NCBI GenBank assembly: GCA_029747015.1
Contig: JAKOGI010000356.1
Span: 357,001 to 421,000, forward strand
DNA: 64,000 nt
Direction of reading: 5' to 3'
Origin: Carnegiea gigantea
Taxonomy: Eukaryota > Streptophyta > Magnoliopsida > Caryophyllales > Cactaceae
The translations under genes were made by a program, and so were the position numbers. The notes beneath the pieces were generated by a model. The model was given only the letters and a program-made list of their open reading frames with translations, was not told the DNA's origin and searched no databases. The first letter of the stretch is position 1. Each line of letters begins with the position of its first letter. Below are positions 46,401 to 56,774 of this stretch, in pieces.

Positions 46401-49400
46401 TTACCACCTCACCAGGTAATATCTCCATTGCTTGTTTTACAAACTCTGTTTTGTCCTGCCAAATAGCGAGGTGCAAGATATTACCAGCATATGACACGCC
46501 ATCCTCAGTAGGTGTGCATCGAGACAGCCAATAGGTCCAGGGTTCAGAAGCAATTTTGTCTCTGAGGAAGTCTACATCGCCTGACCAAGCTGCCTTTTTC
46601 AGCTCCGCGTCCATGGGTTTCCAACTTGCCGGGTCGAACACTCGGTACTCCGTGGAGCTCCCAAGTTTCATGTCGTGCTTAGGTGATAATGGAAGTTTTT
46701 CCTTCACTTCTTTAATGAATGTTTCTGCAATATATTCAGTTTTCAAGATATTAGAGTGAACAAACCACACCCCCCCCCCCCCAAAACAAAAAAAAGTACA
46801 CGATATAATCTCCTCTCCACAACATGCTTGATTCTTACTCATTGCACAAGCAACAAGCTCTTTGACATTACACAAGCAACAAGCTCTTTGACATTACGCA
46901 GGCAACGAGCCCACAGAATACACAAGCAACAAGCTCTTTGACATTACACAAGCAACAAGCTCCTTTCATTGCAGTAATTAGTATGTAGGACCATCAAACA
47001 ACTTTGTTACATAGATATGAAATACTGAAGAAAAGAATAGACAACTTATAATGTTATATACATCTCGACAACTTGAGACCTTTCGTTAAAGGAAGCTGAG
47101 TGAAGGGAATCAAGTATTCACCTGGGAAGCGCAATGCAAAACGCAAGACATCTGGTCTGGGGTTGTCATCGAAGGGAAGAAGTGACATCAAGTCATGCTC
47201 AGCTACTTTGGCCAAAATCTCCTTGGCAACTTCATGACATTGATTGCAAACAGCAAATATGAAAGGGTTCGGTCGATCACTCAAACGAAGAGAACTGACA
47301 GGATCTGCTGACAAGAAAAGCACAGCAAGTTGATCGCGTTTGTTGCGTATGGCCAAAACAAGAGGCGTATCTCCATCTTTATTCTTCATCAACCACGGTT
47401 GCAGTAAGTTTGATGGCTTCAACGATGTACATTTTTTGTATGATTCAATGAGTTGTCTTGCGACCGCGTCAGTGGAGTCGGAGATGGCCACATGATGTAC
47501 AACGTTGTTGCAATCTTTGTGATCAGTAGCAAGCATGAGTTTAACAGCATCATCTGGGAAATGCTGGAAAAAATATTCGAATATCTGTGCAATACGCTCT
47601 TTTTTCCAACTATCATCAGGTAGGGAATACGTTTCTACCCATTTGTGTAGTATTGTAAACCCATTCGTGTCAGTCGCAGCGGTAAGTTCTCCAAGCCTTT
47701 CAAACAACTTTTCAGAAACTTCACGCCATCGTTTGTCAAAACCCCAACCCAAGCAGTAGGATAACCAAGAAGCAGCTGAAATGAACCCGAAACAAAAAAA
47801 ATTTTAAACAAAGGACATGTCTACTCTTAAGAGTGTACACTTCCAGCCTACCAATAATCCACAGAAAGCTAACAAAACCATCAACAAAACGTCTAACCTC
47901 TAAAAATCTCTATTAACTAGACTTAGCAAAAATCTACACAATTCAATAACCCGCCTCGAGCTCACTCAAAAAAATTAAAGTCTTGGACAACATATGAGGA
48001 ACCGAATCCATTTGGGTCACACCTGTTAGATCCAGGGAGTAACCTGCTTAAATTAGATTGGATTTTTAATATATATTTTCATGTAAAAATTCTATTTATC
48101 CAAAAATACTCAACCGGAAAATTTGGTCATATGTATATGCAATTTTTTTTTCTTTTCTTTTCTTCTTCTTTTTTTAATTTCATTATTGAGAAAATATGAT
48201 CCAAAAACTCAGTGAGCCCTAATTTCAATAGATCACCACCTTGAAAGAGGTCAAACATTAGAGCTTGAAGTTTTGGTAAATAGATCCTTGTTTATTTTTT
48301 TTTTTTAAAAAAAAGGATATTGATGCTTACAGTATTTGCAGGAGGAAAAAAAAACATAGAAATGCTTCTAACCCGTTGGGTTTGATCCGCATCGGAAACT
48401 TTTAGATTATGATTTTAACACTTATAACCCCAATCTCAAAATACGACTGATCCGTATTTAATATGCTCGTCTGAATTGATAGATTTACTGTTATCCGTTA
48501 AATTTCTAATAACGTTTTGACAGCCAGGGAAAGAAGAGACAGGGCATATATTTCGACATACATTTTTTAAGACAAAATTAAAGGGATTTTTGTTCAGAGA
48601 AAAAAATAAAAGTCAAATGACACTAGTACCATTAACTATTTGAATCACGCCTCTTATGTACCGCTTTTGACAAGGTAATGGCTCAAGACACAAGTTTGAA
48701 AAAGTTCTTTTAATTTTTTTTTATTGGATTCCTTCCTTAATTGGTAGGAATTCTTAGAACTAAAAACAGTAAAAAGAGGAGAGAGAAAAAGAGTGAGAAA
48801 TAAAAACATGAAAAAATAAAAAGAGGAAACGTTCAAAACTTATTTTCTGAAATTAAGCAAGGTGGTGCGTTTCCTTAGGAATAAATTTTTCCATGATAAA
48901 CATTTCTCTGAAATCCTATAAATAGAGGCAACACTTTCCTTTACAAACAACAACAAAAACAAAACAACAAATACAACCAAGTGAGAAACACTTGAGAGGA
49001 AGACACCAAGAATTGGTGAGAGTATTCCACCAAAATTAGGTGAGACTTATCTTTTGTATACCATCCGAGTAGGCGAGACATTGCGAGTATACCCTCTAAA
49101 ATGGCTATAGGACATATATTTGTAATTCTACTATAAATGGTGGAAGTATTTTTTGGACTGATAGTCCTATGACTTTTAACTTTGTTTTGGAGGGTTTTTC
49201 ACGTAAATATTTATGTGTCGCCATCTACAATATTTATTTATTTTTATTGCCTATCTTAATTATACAAAGAGGGAAAAGAATCGCTTTCACATTATCAATT
49301 TGCCTTTTCTCAACAGTAATATCAGAGCACAGGTTGCGCAACTATATTCTTATGTAATTAAGATGGAGGGTGTTATCACTTACGATGGTAATATGATCAA

Positions 49401-52400
49401 ACTTACAACAGATAATTACTCCTGTGGAAAGACTGATGGAGGACCATCTCATTTATAATGACCTTGCTGAGCCTATTCTGAATAAAAATATGCCAGAAAG
49501 GAAAAATGAAAGCAAGTAGAAGTTATTAACTCGCAAAGCGGTTGCGATAATTTGATAGCACATAGGTAGAAGTTTGTTTGAGCATGTGTTAAATTTTGAC
49601 ATGCATACAAACTTTGGACACAACTTGAGTCTTTGATCCAAAAGAAGACGCCGTGCACCAAAGCGTTGCTCGTAAGACGATTGGTGAAGCTCTAGTATAG
49701 TGACAGACAAATTATGATTGAGCACTTGAACAATTTCAAGGGGCTTATAAATCAATTAGGGAAGATCGAGATGAAACTTGATGACGAGTTGCAGGCACTA
49801 TTGCTTCTCAATTCATTGCCTAAGAGTTGGGACACATTGGTAGTTACATTGAGTAACTCCGCCCAAGTAGGAAAACTCATTATGGATACTGTGATACACA
49901 ACCTCTCAAATGAAGAAACAACGAGAAAAGAAAGAGGCATTTCAATGCAATTTGAAGCCAATTTCATTGACAACCGTGGTAGAAGTGAGAACCGCGGAAG
50001 AAATAAAGGACGTGATAGGTCTGAGGGAGATCTCAATCTCGCCCTAAACTACTTCGTCATTACTGTGACAAGCCATATCACAAGAAATCTGATTGTCGAT
50101 ATTACTACAGAGATCAGAAGGCGGAAAAAGTTAAGGCAAATCAAATTGAGCACAAGAAAGAAGATAGAAATGTTACTGCCATAGCTACAAAAGATGATAG
50201 TGATGTGTTCCTCATTGGAGAAGAAAATTATCTCAATCTAATATATGATGATTGTTCGTAGATTGTTAACTAAGGTGATGCCTTTCATGTCACCCCACAT
50301 GTAAGATTTTTTCTCATCTTACCAAGGTGGTGATTGTGTCAAGGTAAAGTGGAAATCAAGTTTCGAGCAAAATTATTGGTATTGGTGACATCACCTTAAT
50401 AACCAACATAGGATGCAAGCTCATGCTAAAAGATGTGAGGCATGCTCTAGATATGCACCTTAATCTTATATCGATAGGAAAACTTAATGATGTCGATTTG
50501 GTTAATCACTTTGGTGGTAGAATATGGAATCTCACCAAAGGAAGTCTAATCATTGCTAGAGGAAAGAAGGAAGGTTCCTTGTACTTTATGCAAGGAAAAT
50601 TTTGCAAGGGAGAGGTTAATGTTGCATATGACAACTCAAATTTGGAGTTATCGCTTAAAAGACTCAGACACATAAGTGAAAAAGGGTTGTAAATCCTTGC
50701 CAGAACCTTCCCAACATAAATGAGAAATTGCTTAAGCCTTGTATAGAATGTTTGGCTGGCAAACAACACAAGGTGGCATTTTATAAAAATCTCCGGCCCA
50801 CCAGAAGAAAACACACTCTTAATTTGGTTCATATGACGTATGCTCTATGACTGAAAAGTCGCTTGGTGGAGCATTATACTTTGTTACTTTTAGTGATGAC
50901 CACTCAAGAGAGGTTTGGGTCTCTTTGTTGAAAACAAAGGACCAGGTATTTGAAGCATTCAAGGAATTTTCCCGCTAAGGTGGAATGTGAAACTAGACAA
51001 AAATTGAAGGTGTTTGAGCAGACAATGGTGGAGAATACCATGGTCCCTTTGAATCATATTATAAGGCACATGGGATCAGGCTGGAGAAAACGTCACCGAA
51101 AACACCTCACCTAAATGGCTTCGCTGAGAGAATGAATTGGAGTCATCGGACTATAGAAGAAAGAGTCCATTGTCTGCTTTCTCACGCTAGACTCCCTACA
51201 TCCTTTTGGGGGGAGGTCGTGAAGACTGTCGTTGACATAATCAACCTTTCACCATCAGTTCCTTTGGATGGCGCTATCCCAAAGGAAATTTGGTCCAGTA
51301 AGAAGGTGTCGAACAACCATCTGAAAGTGTTTGGTTGCCGAGCATTCGCCCATATTCCTAAGGACGAGCGAGCAAAACTTGATTCAAAAACAAAGGAGTG
51401 TATTTATCTCGCATCACCAAAAGATGAATTTCGCTACCAATTTTGAGATCCTGTAAATAGAAGAATTGTAAGAAGTTTGTAATGTCGTATTTGTTGAAGA
51501 CCAAACCATGGAAGATTTGAAAAAGAAGAAGCCTAAACAAAGATTTATTAGAGATTTTGATACTGATCTAGCCCCTATGGTTCATAATAATGCAGCGGAG
51601 GACACAATCAACGATAATAATGAAACTAGCACAAATGGCGATCTCGCCTCTTCCTGCAACGATGATAGAGAAGAAGGTCATTATGAGTGAACCAGATCCG
51701 ATGCTGAATCCGCCGAGAAAATATCTCAAGAAGAGCCTCAGTTGAGATAATCTACTAGAGAAAGAAGACCATCCACTAGTTATAACCCAGACGAATATGT
51801 AAGACTCACAGATGAGGGAGAGCCTTAGAGTTATGAAGAAGCGATGACTGATAGCGATAAGGTAGAATGAGTGAAAGACATGCAAGAAGAAGTGAAATCC
51901 TTGTATGAGAATCATACATATGATCTAGTGGAATTGCCTAAGGGAAGAAAGACCTTGAGAAACAAGTGGGTATATATACTCAAAATAAGGAGAATGATCT
52001 GAGACCAAGGTATAAAGCTCGTCTGGTAGTGAAAGAGTTCAATCAAAAGAAATGAATAGATTTTGAAGAGATATTCTCTCCAGTTGTGAAAATGTCATCA
52101 ATCCAAGTTGTTCTTGGTCTAATCACTAGTCTAGGTTTGGAAATAGAACTACTTGATGTCAAGACAACATCTTTACATGGTGACCTAGAAAAGGAAATAT
52201 ATATGCAACAACCTGAAGGATTTGAAGTTGTAGGCAAAGAAAATGTCATCAATCTGAGTTATTCTTGGTCTAACCGCTAGTCTGTATTTGGAAATAGAAC
52301 AACTTGATGTCAAGACAACATTTTTACATGGTGGCCTAGAAGAGGAAATATATATGGAGTAACCTGACGGGTTTGAAGTTGTAGGCAAAGAAAATGTCAT

Positions 52401-55400
52401 CAATCCAAGTTGTTCTCGGTCTAACCGCTAGTTTTGACTTGGAAATAGAACAAGTTGATGTCAAGACAACATTTTGACATGGTGACCTAGAGGAGGAAGT
52501 ATACATGGAGCAACCTGAAGGTTTGAAGTTGTAGGCAAAGAAAATTTGGTGTGTCGACTTCAAAAGAGCCTCTATGGTCTTAAACAAGCGTATGGACAAT
52601 GGTATAAGAAATTTGATTCTTTTATGGCTATGATATATTAATAGTTGGGCATTATGCAAAGCAAATTTCTGCTTTAAAGAAGGCATTGAGTAGATCATTT
52701 GCCATGACGGATTTGGGATTAGCAAAGAAGATCCTTAGGATGAAAATAACTTGAGATAGATCAAAGAAGTTATTATCGTCATCCCAAGAGAGTTATGTTG
52801 GAAAAATTCAACATGCATAAGGCCAAACCAGTTAGCACGCCACTTGCTAGGCATTCAAGCTAAGTATGAAGCAAAGTCCAACATGTGAGAAAGATACAGC
52901 AAAAATGAAGAATGTTCCTTATTCATCTGCTGTTGGTAGCCTAATGTACACTATGATATGTACTAGGCTTAATATTGCTTATGTTGTAGGTGTCATAAGT
53001 CATTTCTTAACTAACCCAGGAAAAGAACTTTGGACAGCAGTGAAATAAATAATGAGATATCTTAGGGGTACAACCAAGAAATGTTTATGCTTTGGTCAAG
53101 AAAAACCCGTGTTAATGGGTTACACAGATGCTGACCTAGTCAATGATATCGATTCTCAGAAATCAACTTCTGAGTATTTGACAACTTTTGTAGGGGAGTA
53201 GTGTCTTGGTAATCTAAGCTCTAAAAATGCATTGTCCTGTCAACCAGTGAGGCTGAATATAGTGCAGCTAATGAAGCATGCAAGGAGATTATATGAATGA
53301 AAAATTTGCTACTCAAATTAGGCTATGAGCAAGAGAAATATGTATTGCGATGTGATAGCCAAAGTGCTATACCTTTGGCCAAGAACTCTACCTTCTACTC
53401 CTATTCGAAGCATATTGATGTTCACTATCATTGGATTTGAGAAGTGTTCAACCTGAAATTACGATATTTTATACCCTTTTATTATCTATTATTTGCTCGA
53501 AATGAATTATTAATTTAGGATTTCAATTTTTTTTTTTGTAGGAATTTGAAAATTTTAAAGAATAAATACATTGCGTGAAAAAGAAAAGAGAGAGTTGAAT
53601 CAAAAGGGCAGGAAAAGAACTCAAGAACAGAGTCCAACAGCAACCCGACCTCCTTTCTTCTTCTTTTTTTTTTTTTCCTTGGGCCGGCCCAGATGCACCT
53701 ACCTCCTTGAACCAAGCCTGCAGTCCGCCTCCTCCTCTCTCATCTCTTCTCTTCTCTCTCGGGCCAGCGATTAGAGGCCTAATGCGCGCCCAACTTCCAG
53801 GCCTAGCGTACTCCCGCTTAAACACGCACACGCCACGCACGTGATTCCTTTCTTCCCCCCATCCTTTCTTCTTCCTCTTAGCAGTCCACGATGCAGAGAA
53901 CTCGAAAACATAGCTACAAAGCAGGCTCTTCGAAGACCCTTCGTCTGCCATAACCGAAGCTCCTCCCCCCCCCCCCCCACCTTTAATCATCAACATTCAT
54001 ATTGTCATTACTCCCCGCAACGATTACCCATCAGTCCATTATCATCGCCATCATCAAGACAGGGGTTACGGGAGATGGAGGGACCGAGGAGGAGGCTCGG
54101 TTTTGGGTGGCCACAAAAGTCAAATCGAAGACAGAGTAGAGGAGTAGCATAGAGTAGAGTTCAATTTTCAGTCTTTAATTTTTGCATTCGCTTTCTTTCA
54201 ATTTTATTCTCAGATTTAGAATTTCAAGTCCACAATTAGTGTAGTTTGATTTGGGTTGTTAATTTGAGTAAAAAGTTTTTGTTCTGATCTAGAATTGTTC
54301 AAGTTAGCATTCAATTACTTGGTACACTTTCTTTGTTTTGAATTTTGGCTCCCTAGTTTGGATATGAGAATCGAAGCAGCTCAATTGAAGGACACGGAAT
54401 GCTTGTTAGGCCTAGACATTTCGCCTTCTTGCTCTTCCTCTTCATACTGCACTGCTTGGTCTTTGACAGGTTCAATGCTTGCTTGGCTTAATTCTTCTTC
54501 ATTTGCTAACCTTAATTGACAGGTTAATTTGTTTAAGAATTGATTGACAAGTTAACCTTCGTTGTGTAGCTACCGAATTTCATACCATATCTGAGGACGA
54601 TACTTATAATTCCTACAACGAAAAACCGTATACTTACGGAAAATACAACAAGTTTTTGGTGCTGTTGCAAGAGAAATATATATTGCGATGTAATAGCCAA
54701 AGTGTTATACCTTTGGCCAAGAACTCGACTTTCTACTCCTTTCGAAACATATTGATGTTCACTGTCATTGGATTCGAGAAGTGATAGAAAATAAGCTCCT
54801 ACAGCTTGAGAAAGTCCACATTGTTGAAAATTGGTTATGATGACCAAGCTGCTACCGACCAAGAAATTTTAAAACTGTTGCAAAGGTACCGGTGTGATGT
54901 ACCTCAATTAAGTCAGGAAGGGGGAGATTTGTTGGATTCATTCCTTAATTTGTAGAAATTCTTAGAAAAAAAAATAGTAAAAGGGGGGGGGGGGAAGAGA
55001 TGAAAAAGAATTTGAGGAAATAAATGTTCAAAACTTATTTCTCTAATTAAGCAGGGTGATACGTTTCTAGAGGAATAAATTTTTTCATGGTGAACATTTC
55101 TCTGAAATCTTATAAATAGAGGCAACACTTGCATTTACAAAGAACAACGAAAACAATACAACAAATACAACCAAGTGGAAACACTTGAGAGAAAATCACC
55201 AAGAATTGGTGAGGGTGTTCCACCAAAATTAGGTAAGAGTTATCTTTTATATACCATTCGAGCGAGTGAGAGATTAAAAGTATACCTTCTAAATTGTCTA
55301 TAGGAGATATATTTCTAATCTTACTATAAATGGTGGAAGTATTTTTTGGATTGATAGTCCTGTGATTTTTAACTTTATTTTAAGGATTTTCCATATAAAA

Positions 55401-56366
55401 ATTTATATGTCCCCATTTATAATATTTATTTATTTTTATTGCCTATCTTGTCCCTGTTCTCTTTTACTTATTTTATTTGAACTTTTCTTATATGAACTTC
55501 TTCTGAATTTATTTGCTGAGCTTATTTTGAACTTATTTACTGAACTTATTCTAAAATTATTAAGAATAAATTTATGAACTTATTTGCTAAATTTATTCTG
55601 AACTTATTAACTGAATTTATTTTGAACTAAACTTATCTGAATTTATTTTTCAAAAAATAAGTCGAAAAGAATATAACCTTAATTGCACAAAGGAGAAAAA
55701 GGACCGCTTCCACATTATCAATCCGCCTTTTCCAACATTTTTAAATGAATAAATTAACACACGCATATAAATTAAAAGAATTGAATACATGGCAGGGGGT
55801 TAAGAGATAAGATTTGACTCACACTTGTAATCCAACAATCCTGGCACAACATGAAGCGCAGTCAGACCATTAGGACCTCTGGCACACAAGGGTCCTTGGC
55901 AGTCGAGTATGTTCATGACGACGTTGTCAAAGCCCTTTTGCACAGCAAGAAACAAAGGGCTGTTGTCTTGATCGTCCACAAGGCCCTGAATTAATTTGGC
56001 CCTGGACCCTGAAGTTAGCATCTCTGCGGTCGAGCAGTCATCTTTTTCTATGGCCAGAAGCGCAGGCGTCCTGTTGTGGAGCTCTCCGGCCCGTTCGCGG
56101 TGGCGCAACAGCTGACTTACGACCTCCTCCGGTAATTTCTCCATCGCTGTCTCTACGAAATCTCTTTGGCCGTGCCAAACAGCGAGGTGCAAGATATTAC
56201 CCGCGTAAGGCTCTTTACTGTTGTTGGTGGGTATGAACCGAGACAGCCAATAGTCCTGGGGTTTGGACCAGCCAATGGCTTTTGTTAGGAACTTGGTATT
56301 GCCATCGCAAGCTGCATCTTTCAGGTTCGGGTCCATCGGTTTCCAACTTCCATGGTCGTCGTCCAT
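43363..56366 (-). CDS. Ankyrin-repeat PGG-domain membrane protein, ACD6/ITN1-like (copy B), 7 exons
   Basis: Paralogue of the copy A gene with the same exon plan: 56366-55823, 47775-47122, 46724-45978, 45850-45206, 44770-44334, 44230-43688, 43413-43363. All introns are GT/AG with the same phases, and the joined frame is open for 1206 codons plus stop. The start MDDDHGSWKPMD aligns with copy A. Differences from A are substitutions and in-frame indels: exon 2 has a different start (ASWLSYCLGWGFDKRW), exon 4 is two codons shorter, exon 3 one codon shorter. The PGG exon keeps TLPGG and four membrane helices. Intron 1 (8 kb) holds the same copia as in A plus later insertions. Expected function is as for copy A. 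Confidence 0.82.
43688..44230 (-). CDS. Ankyrin gene B, exon 6 (PGG domain)
   Basis: The same length as in A (543 bases): SELCKLARIDPKLKLTYAQR, VLLVVATLLAAITFQAGF, TLPGG, then three further hydrophobic helices (AFLVFLLADAYAMCCSMLVL, YGSLLTFMSGVFIV, IIIVMCSLIGLVAMEGGFLC). Donor TTG/GTAAGC as in A. Confidence 0.88.
44334..44770 (-). CDS. Ankyrin gene B, exon 5
   Basis: The same length as in A (437 bases). It encodes ETVAETIIKEVVENFPLLIT, GKTPLDKAAEAGKLKIVKL, ETPLHKSIRSKDMPLTEALL and GVTPMDLLAEKAKSDYDW. Its head resembles that of exon 3, which supports the exon-fusion history. Confidence 0.85.
45206..45850 (-). CDS. Ankyrin gene B, exon 4
   Basis: It encodes TNVDDIYQKLLRLPNLLNKS, NGFTVLHNWAEMGCKRAD, GNNPLHVLAATSTSTSTF, EDTPLLLAIRCKLEDLAL and GSTILDAASAPNCP. 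The acceptor tract is TTTTTTGTTTTTTCCACAG, unlike the C-run before the A exon. Donor CCAG/GTGAAA. Confidence 0.83.
45978..46724 (-). CDS. Ankyrin gene B, exon 3 (chimeric)
   Basis: It has the same chimeric structure as in A: exon 5-like ETFIKEVKEKLPLSP, then exon 1-like WKPMDAELKKAAWSGDVDFL and ankyrin units (YAGNILHLAIWQDKTEFVK, NPLHLAVLMERHSIV, GRTPALLAIQKGD, NSPLFLAVQNGLPKVV). Donor TCCA/GTGAGTC. Confidence 0.85.
46841..46970. repeat. Minisatellite in intron 2 of ankyrin gene B
   Basis: About five imperfect copies of a 26-30-bp unit containing CACAAGCAACAAGCTCTTTG. Copy A has no such array at the same place. It ends about 150 bp from the exon 2 donor side and about 115 bp from the exon 3 acceptor. 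Confidence 0.85.
47122..47775 (-). CDS. Ankyrin gene B, exon 2
   Basis: The acceptor TTTCAG/CTGCTTCTTGG is shared with copy A, but the first residues (LSYCLGWGFDKR) are longer and unrelated. Ankyrin units follow at NGFTILHKWVETYS, NNVVHHVAISDSTD, GDTPLVLAIRNKRDQLAV and NPFIFAVCNQCHEVAKEIL. Donor CCAG/GTGAAT. Confidence 0.83.
52090..52541 (+). repeat. Tandem 151-bp repeat in the reverse transcriptase, three units
   Basis: AAATGTCATCAAT starts units at 52090, 52241 and 52392. They cover the same reverse transcriptase segment as the two units in copy A. The odd unit length here (151) shifts frame from one unit to the next, unlike the 150-bp unit in A. Confidence 0.85.
53326..53447 (+). repeat. 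Direct repeat flanking the gypsy LTR, left copy
   Basis: About 120 bp of RNase H sequence (AGAGAAATATGTATTGCGATG ... GGATTTGAGAAGTG) is repeated almost unchanged at 54668-54785 on the other side of the gypsy LTR. Copy A has this segment once (30723-30838). Confidence 0.85.
53445..54650 (+). mobile_element. Ty3-gypsy LTR with attached primer-site tail
   Basis: TGTTCAACCTG...ACAACA, 1206 bp, followed by AGTTTTTGGTGCTGTTGC (54651-54668), which matches the TTTTTGGCGCCGTTGCCGGGG primer region of plant Tat/Athila-type gypsy elements with changes. No coding part of the element remains. GC-rich in the middle (53690-53990), with a C-run at 53968-53981. Absent from copy A. Confidence 0.7.
54930..55737 (+). 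repeat. 3' LTR of copia element 2, copy B, interrupted by a MITE
   Basis: It starts TGTTGGATTCATTCC after the purine tract GGGGGAGA and ends TTTTCCAACA. It has the family leader motif TATAAATAGAGGCAACAC near 55111. The 228-bp MITE at 55451-55678 lies in its last third. Confidence 0.87.
55451..55678. mobile_element. Small MITE, TTA-type target, inside the copia LTR
   Basis: The copy A LTR reads ATCTTAATTGC at the empty site. In B a 228-bp insert follows TTG (55448-55450) and is followed by TTA (55679-55681). The ends TCCCTGTTCTCTTTTACTTA and, reversed, GGTTATATTCTTTTCGACTT are imperfect inverted repeats like those of the MITEs at 39737 and 59436. The interior has repeated AACTTATTT words. Confidence 0.75.
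55823..56366 (-). CDS. Ankyrin gene B, exon 1
   Basis: The same length (544 bases) as in copy A. It encodes SWKPMDPNLKDAACDGNTKF, YAGNILHLAVWHGQRDFVE, RTPALLAIEKDD, NSPLFLAVQKGFDNVV and GLTALHVVPGLLDYK. The donor is AAGT/GTGAGTC. Upstream in the same frame lies a (QP)n-coding hexanucleotide repeat with no ATG. Confidence 0.85.
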
Positions 56367-56379
56367 GCTAGTTCGTCGT

Positions 56380-56438
56380 CGTTGTGGTTGTGGTTGTGGC
56401 TGTGGTTGTGGTTGTGGTTGTGGTTGTGATTCTGTCAC
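56380..56438 (-). repeat. Hexanucleotide repeat just upstream of the ankyrin gene B start
   Basis: About eight (CAACCA)-type units read on the minus strand, coding for Gln-Pro in the gene's frame but without an ATG. Copy A has a shorter, interrupted form at 32735-32785. Taken as leader sequence. Confidence 0.65.
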
Positions 56439-56600
56439 AGGTGTGTATTTGAGGACTAGTAATGGAGCTGGGTTTGTTATGGTGTTCCCATTTCGCCATA
56501 ACTGAGATTTAGAGTGTGGCTAGTTGTTGACCTGAGACTCCTCAAGTCATGAGCATTAATTACGCCCGGTCCCACCTTGTTGTATATGCAGCATTTCCAT
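56439..56600 (-). promoter_or_regulatory. Promoter region of ankyrin gene B (single W-box palindrome)
   Basis: It holds one copy of the unit that is doubled in A: TTGACCTGAG, then CTCAAGTCA (56527-56549) and CATTAATTAC. The TATA position is degraded (minus strand GCATATACAAC near 56586). Expression may therefore differ from copy A; this is inferred. Confidence 0.4.
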
Positions 56601-56774
56601 CTGCAGATCGCTCTAGTCCGTCCAAATTAAGCCTATATCATATTTTTAAAAGTACAAACTTCTATAATTTATATCGGCACTATATATTAAAAATTATCTA
56701 TATAATAAATATATACTGAAAAAATATATACACATATCAAGTGAGGATACATACTCTTAGATATATAATATGCA

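Larger units (their letters stand above)
49363..53447 (+). pseudogene. gag-pol of copia element 2, copy B (broken)
   Basis: Gag starts MEGVITYDGNMIKLTTDNYS, then LDDELQALLLLNSLPKSWDT. Preintegrase: LMLKDVRHALDMHLNLIS. Integrase: TIEERVHCLLSHARLPTSFW, DAIINL-like VDIINLSPSVPLDGAIPKEI. Reverse transcriptase is broken and holds three tandem 151-bp units. RNase H: NVPYSSAVGSLMYTMICTRL, DSQSAIPLAKNS. The protease motif reads as STOP-IVN-STOP near 50261-50273 where A has WIVDSGA, so B is the more decayed copy there. The coding remnant resumes at 54668 beyond the gypsy LTR. Confidence 0.87.
48722..55737 (+). mobile_element. Ty1-copia element 2, copy B (dead), with nested gypsy LTR and MITE
   Basis: Same element and same site as 26338-31600 in copy A. 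The 5' LTR is 48722-49315 (TATTGGATTCC...CAACA), followed by a primer-site remnant (TAATATCAGAGC). The 3' LTR is 54930-55737. T-rich target sequence flanks both ends (48717-48721 and 55738-55742). Between RNase H blocks lies a gypsy LTR (53445-54650), and the 3' LTR carries a 228-bp MITE. Confidence 0.9.

Noticed and set aside
53523..54152. Frames of 100-157 codons on both strands in the GC-rich patch
   Set aside because: They lie in the gypsy LTR and have no recognisable domain.
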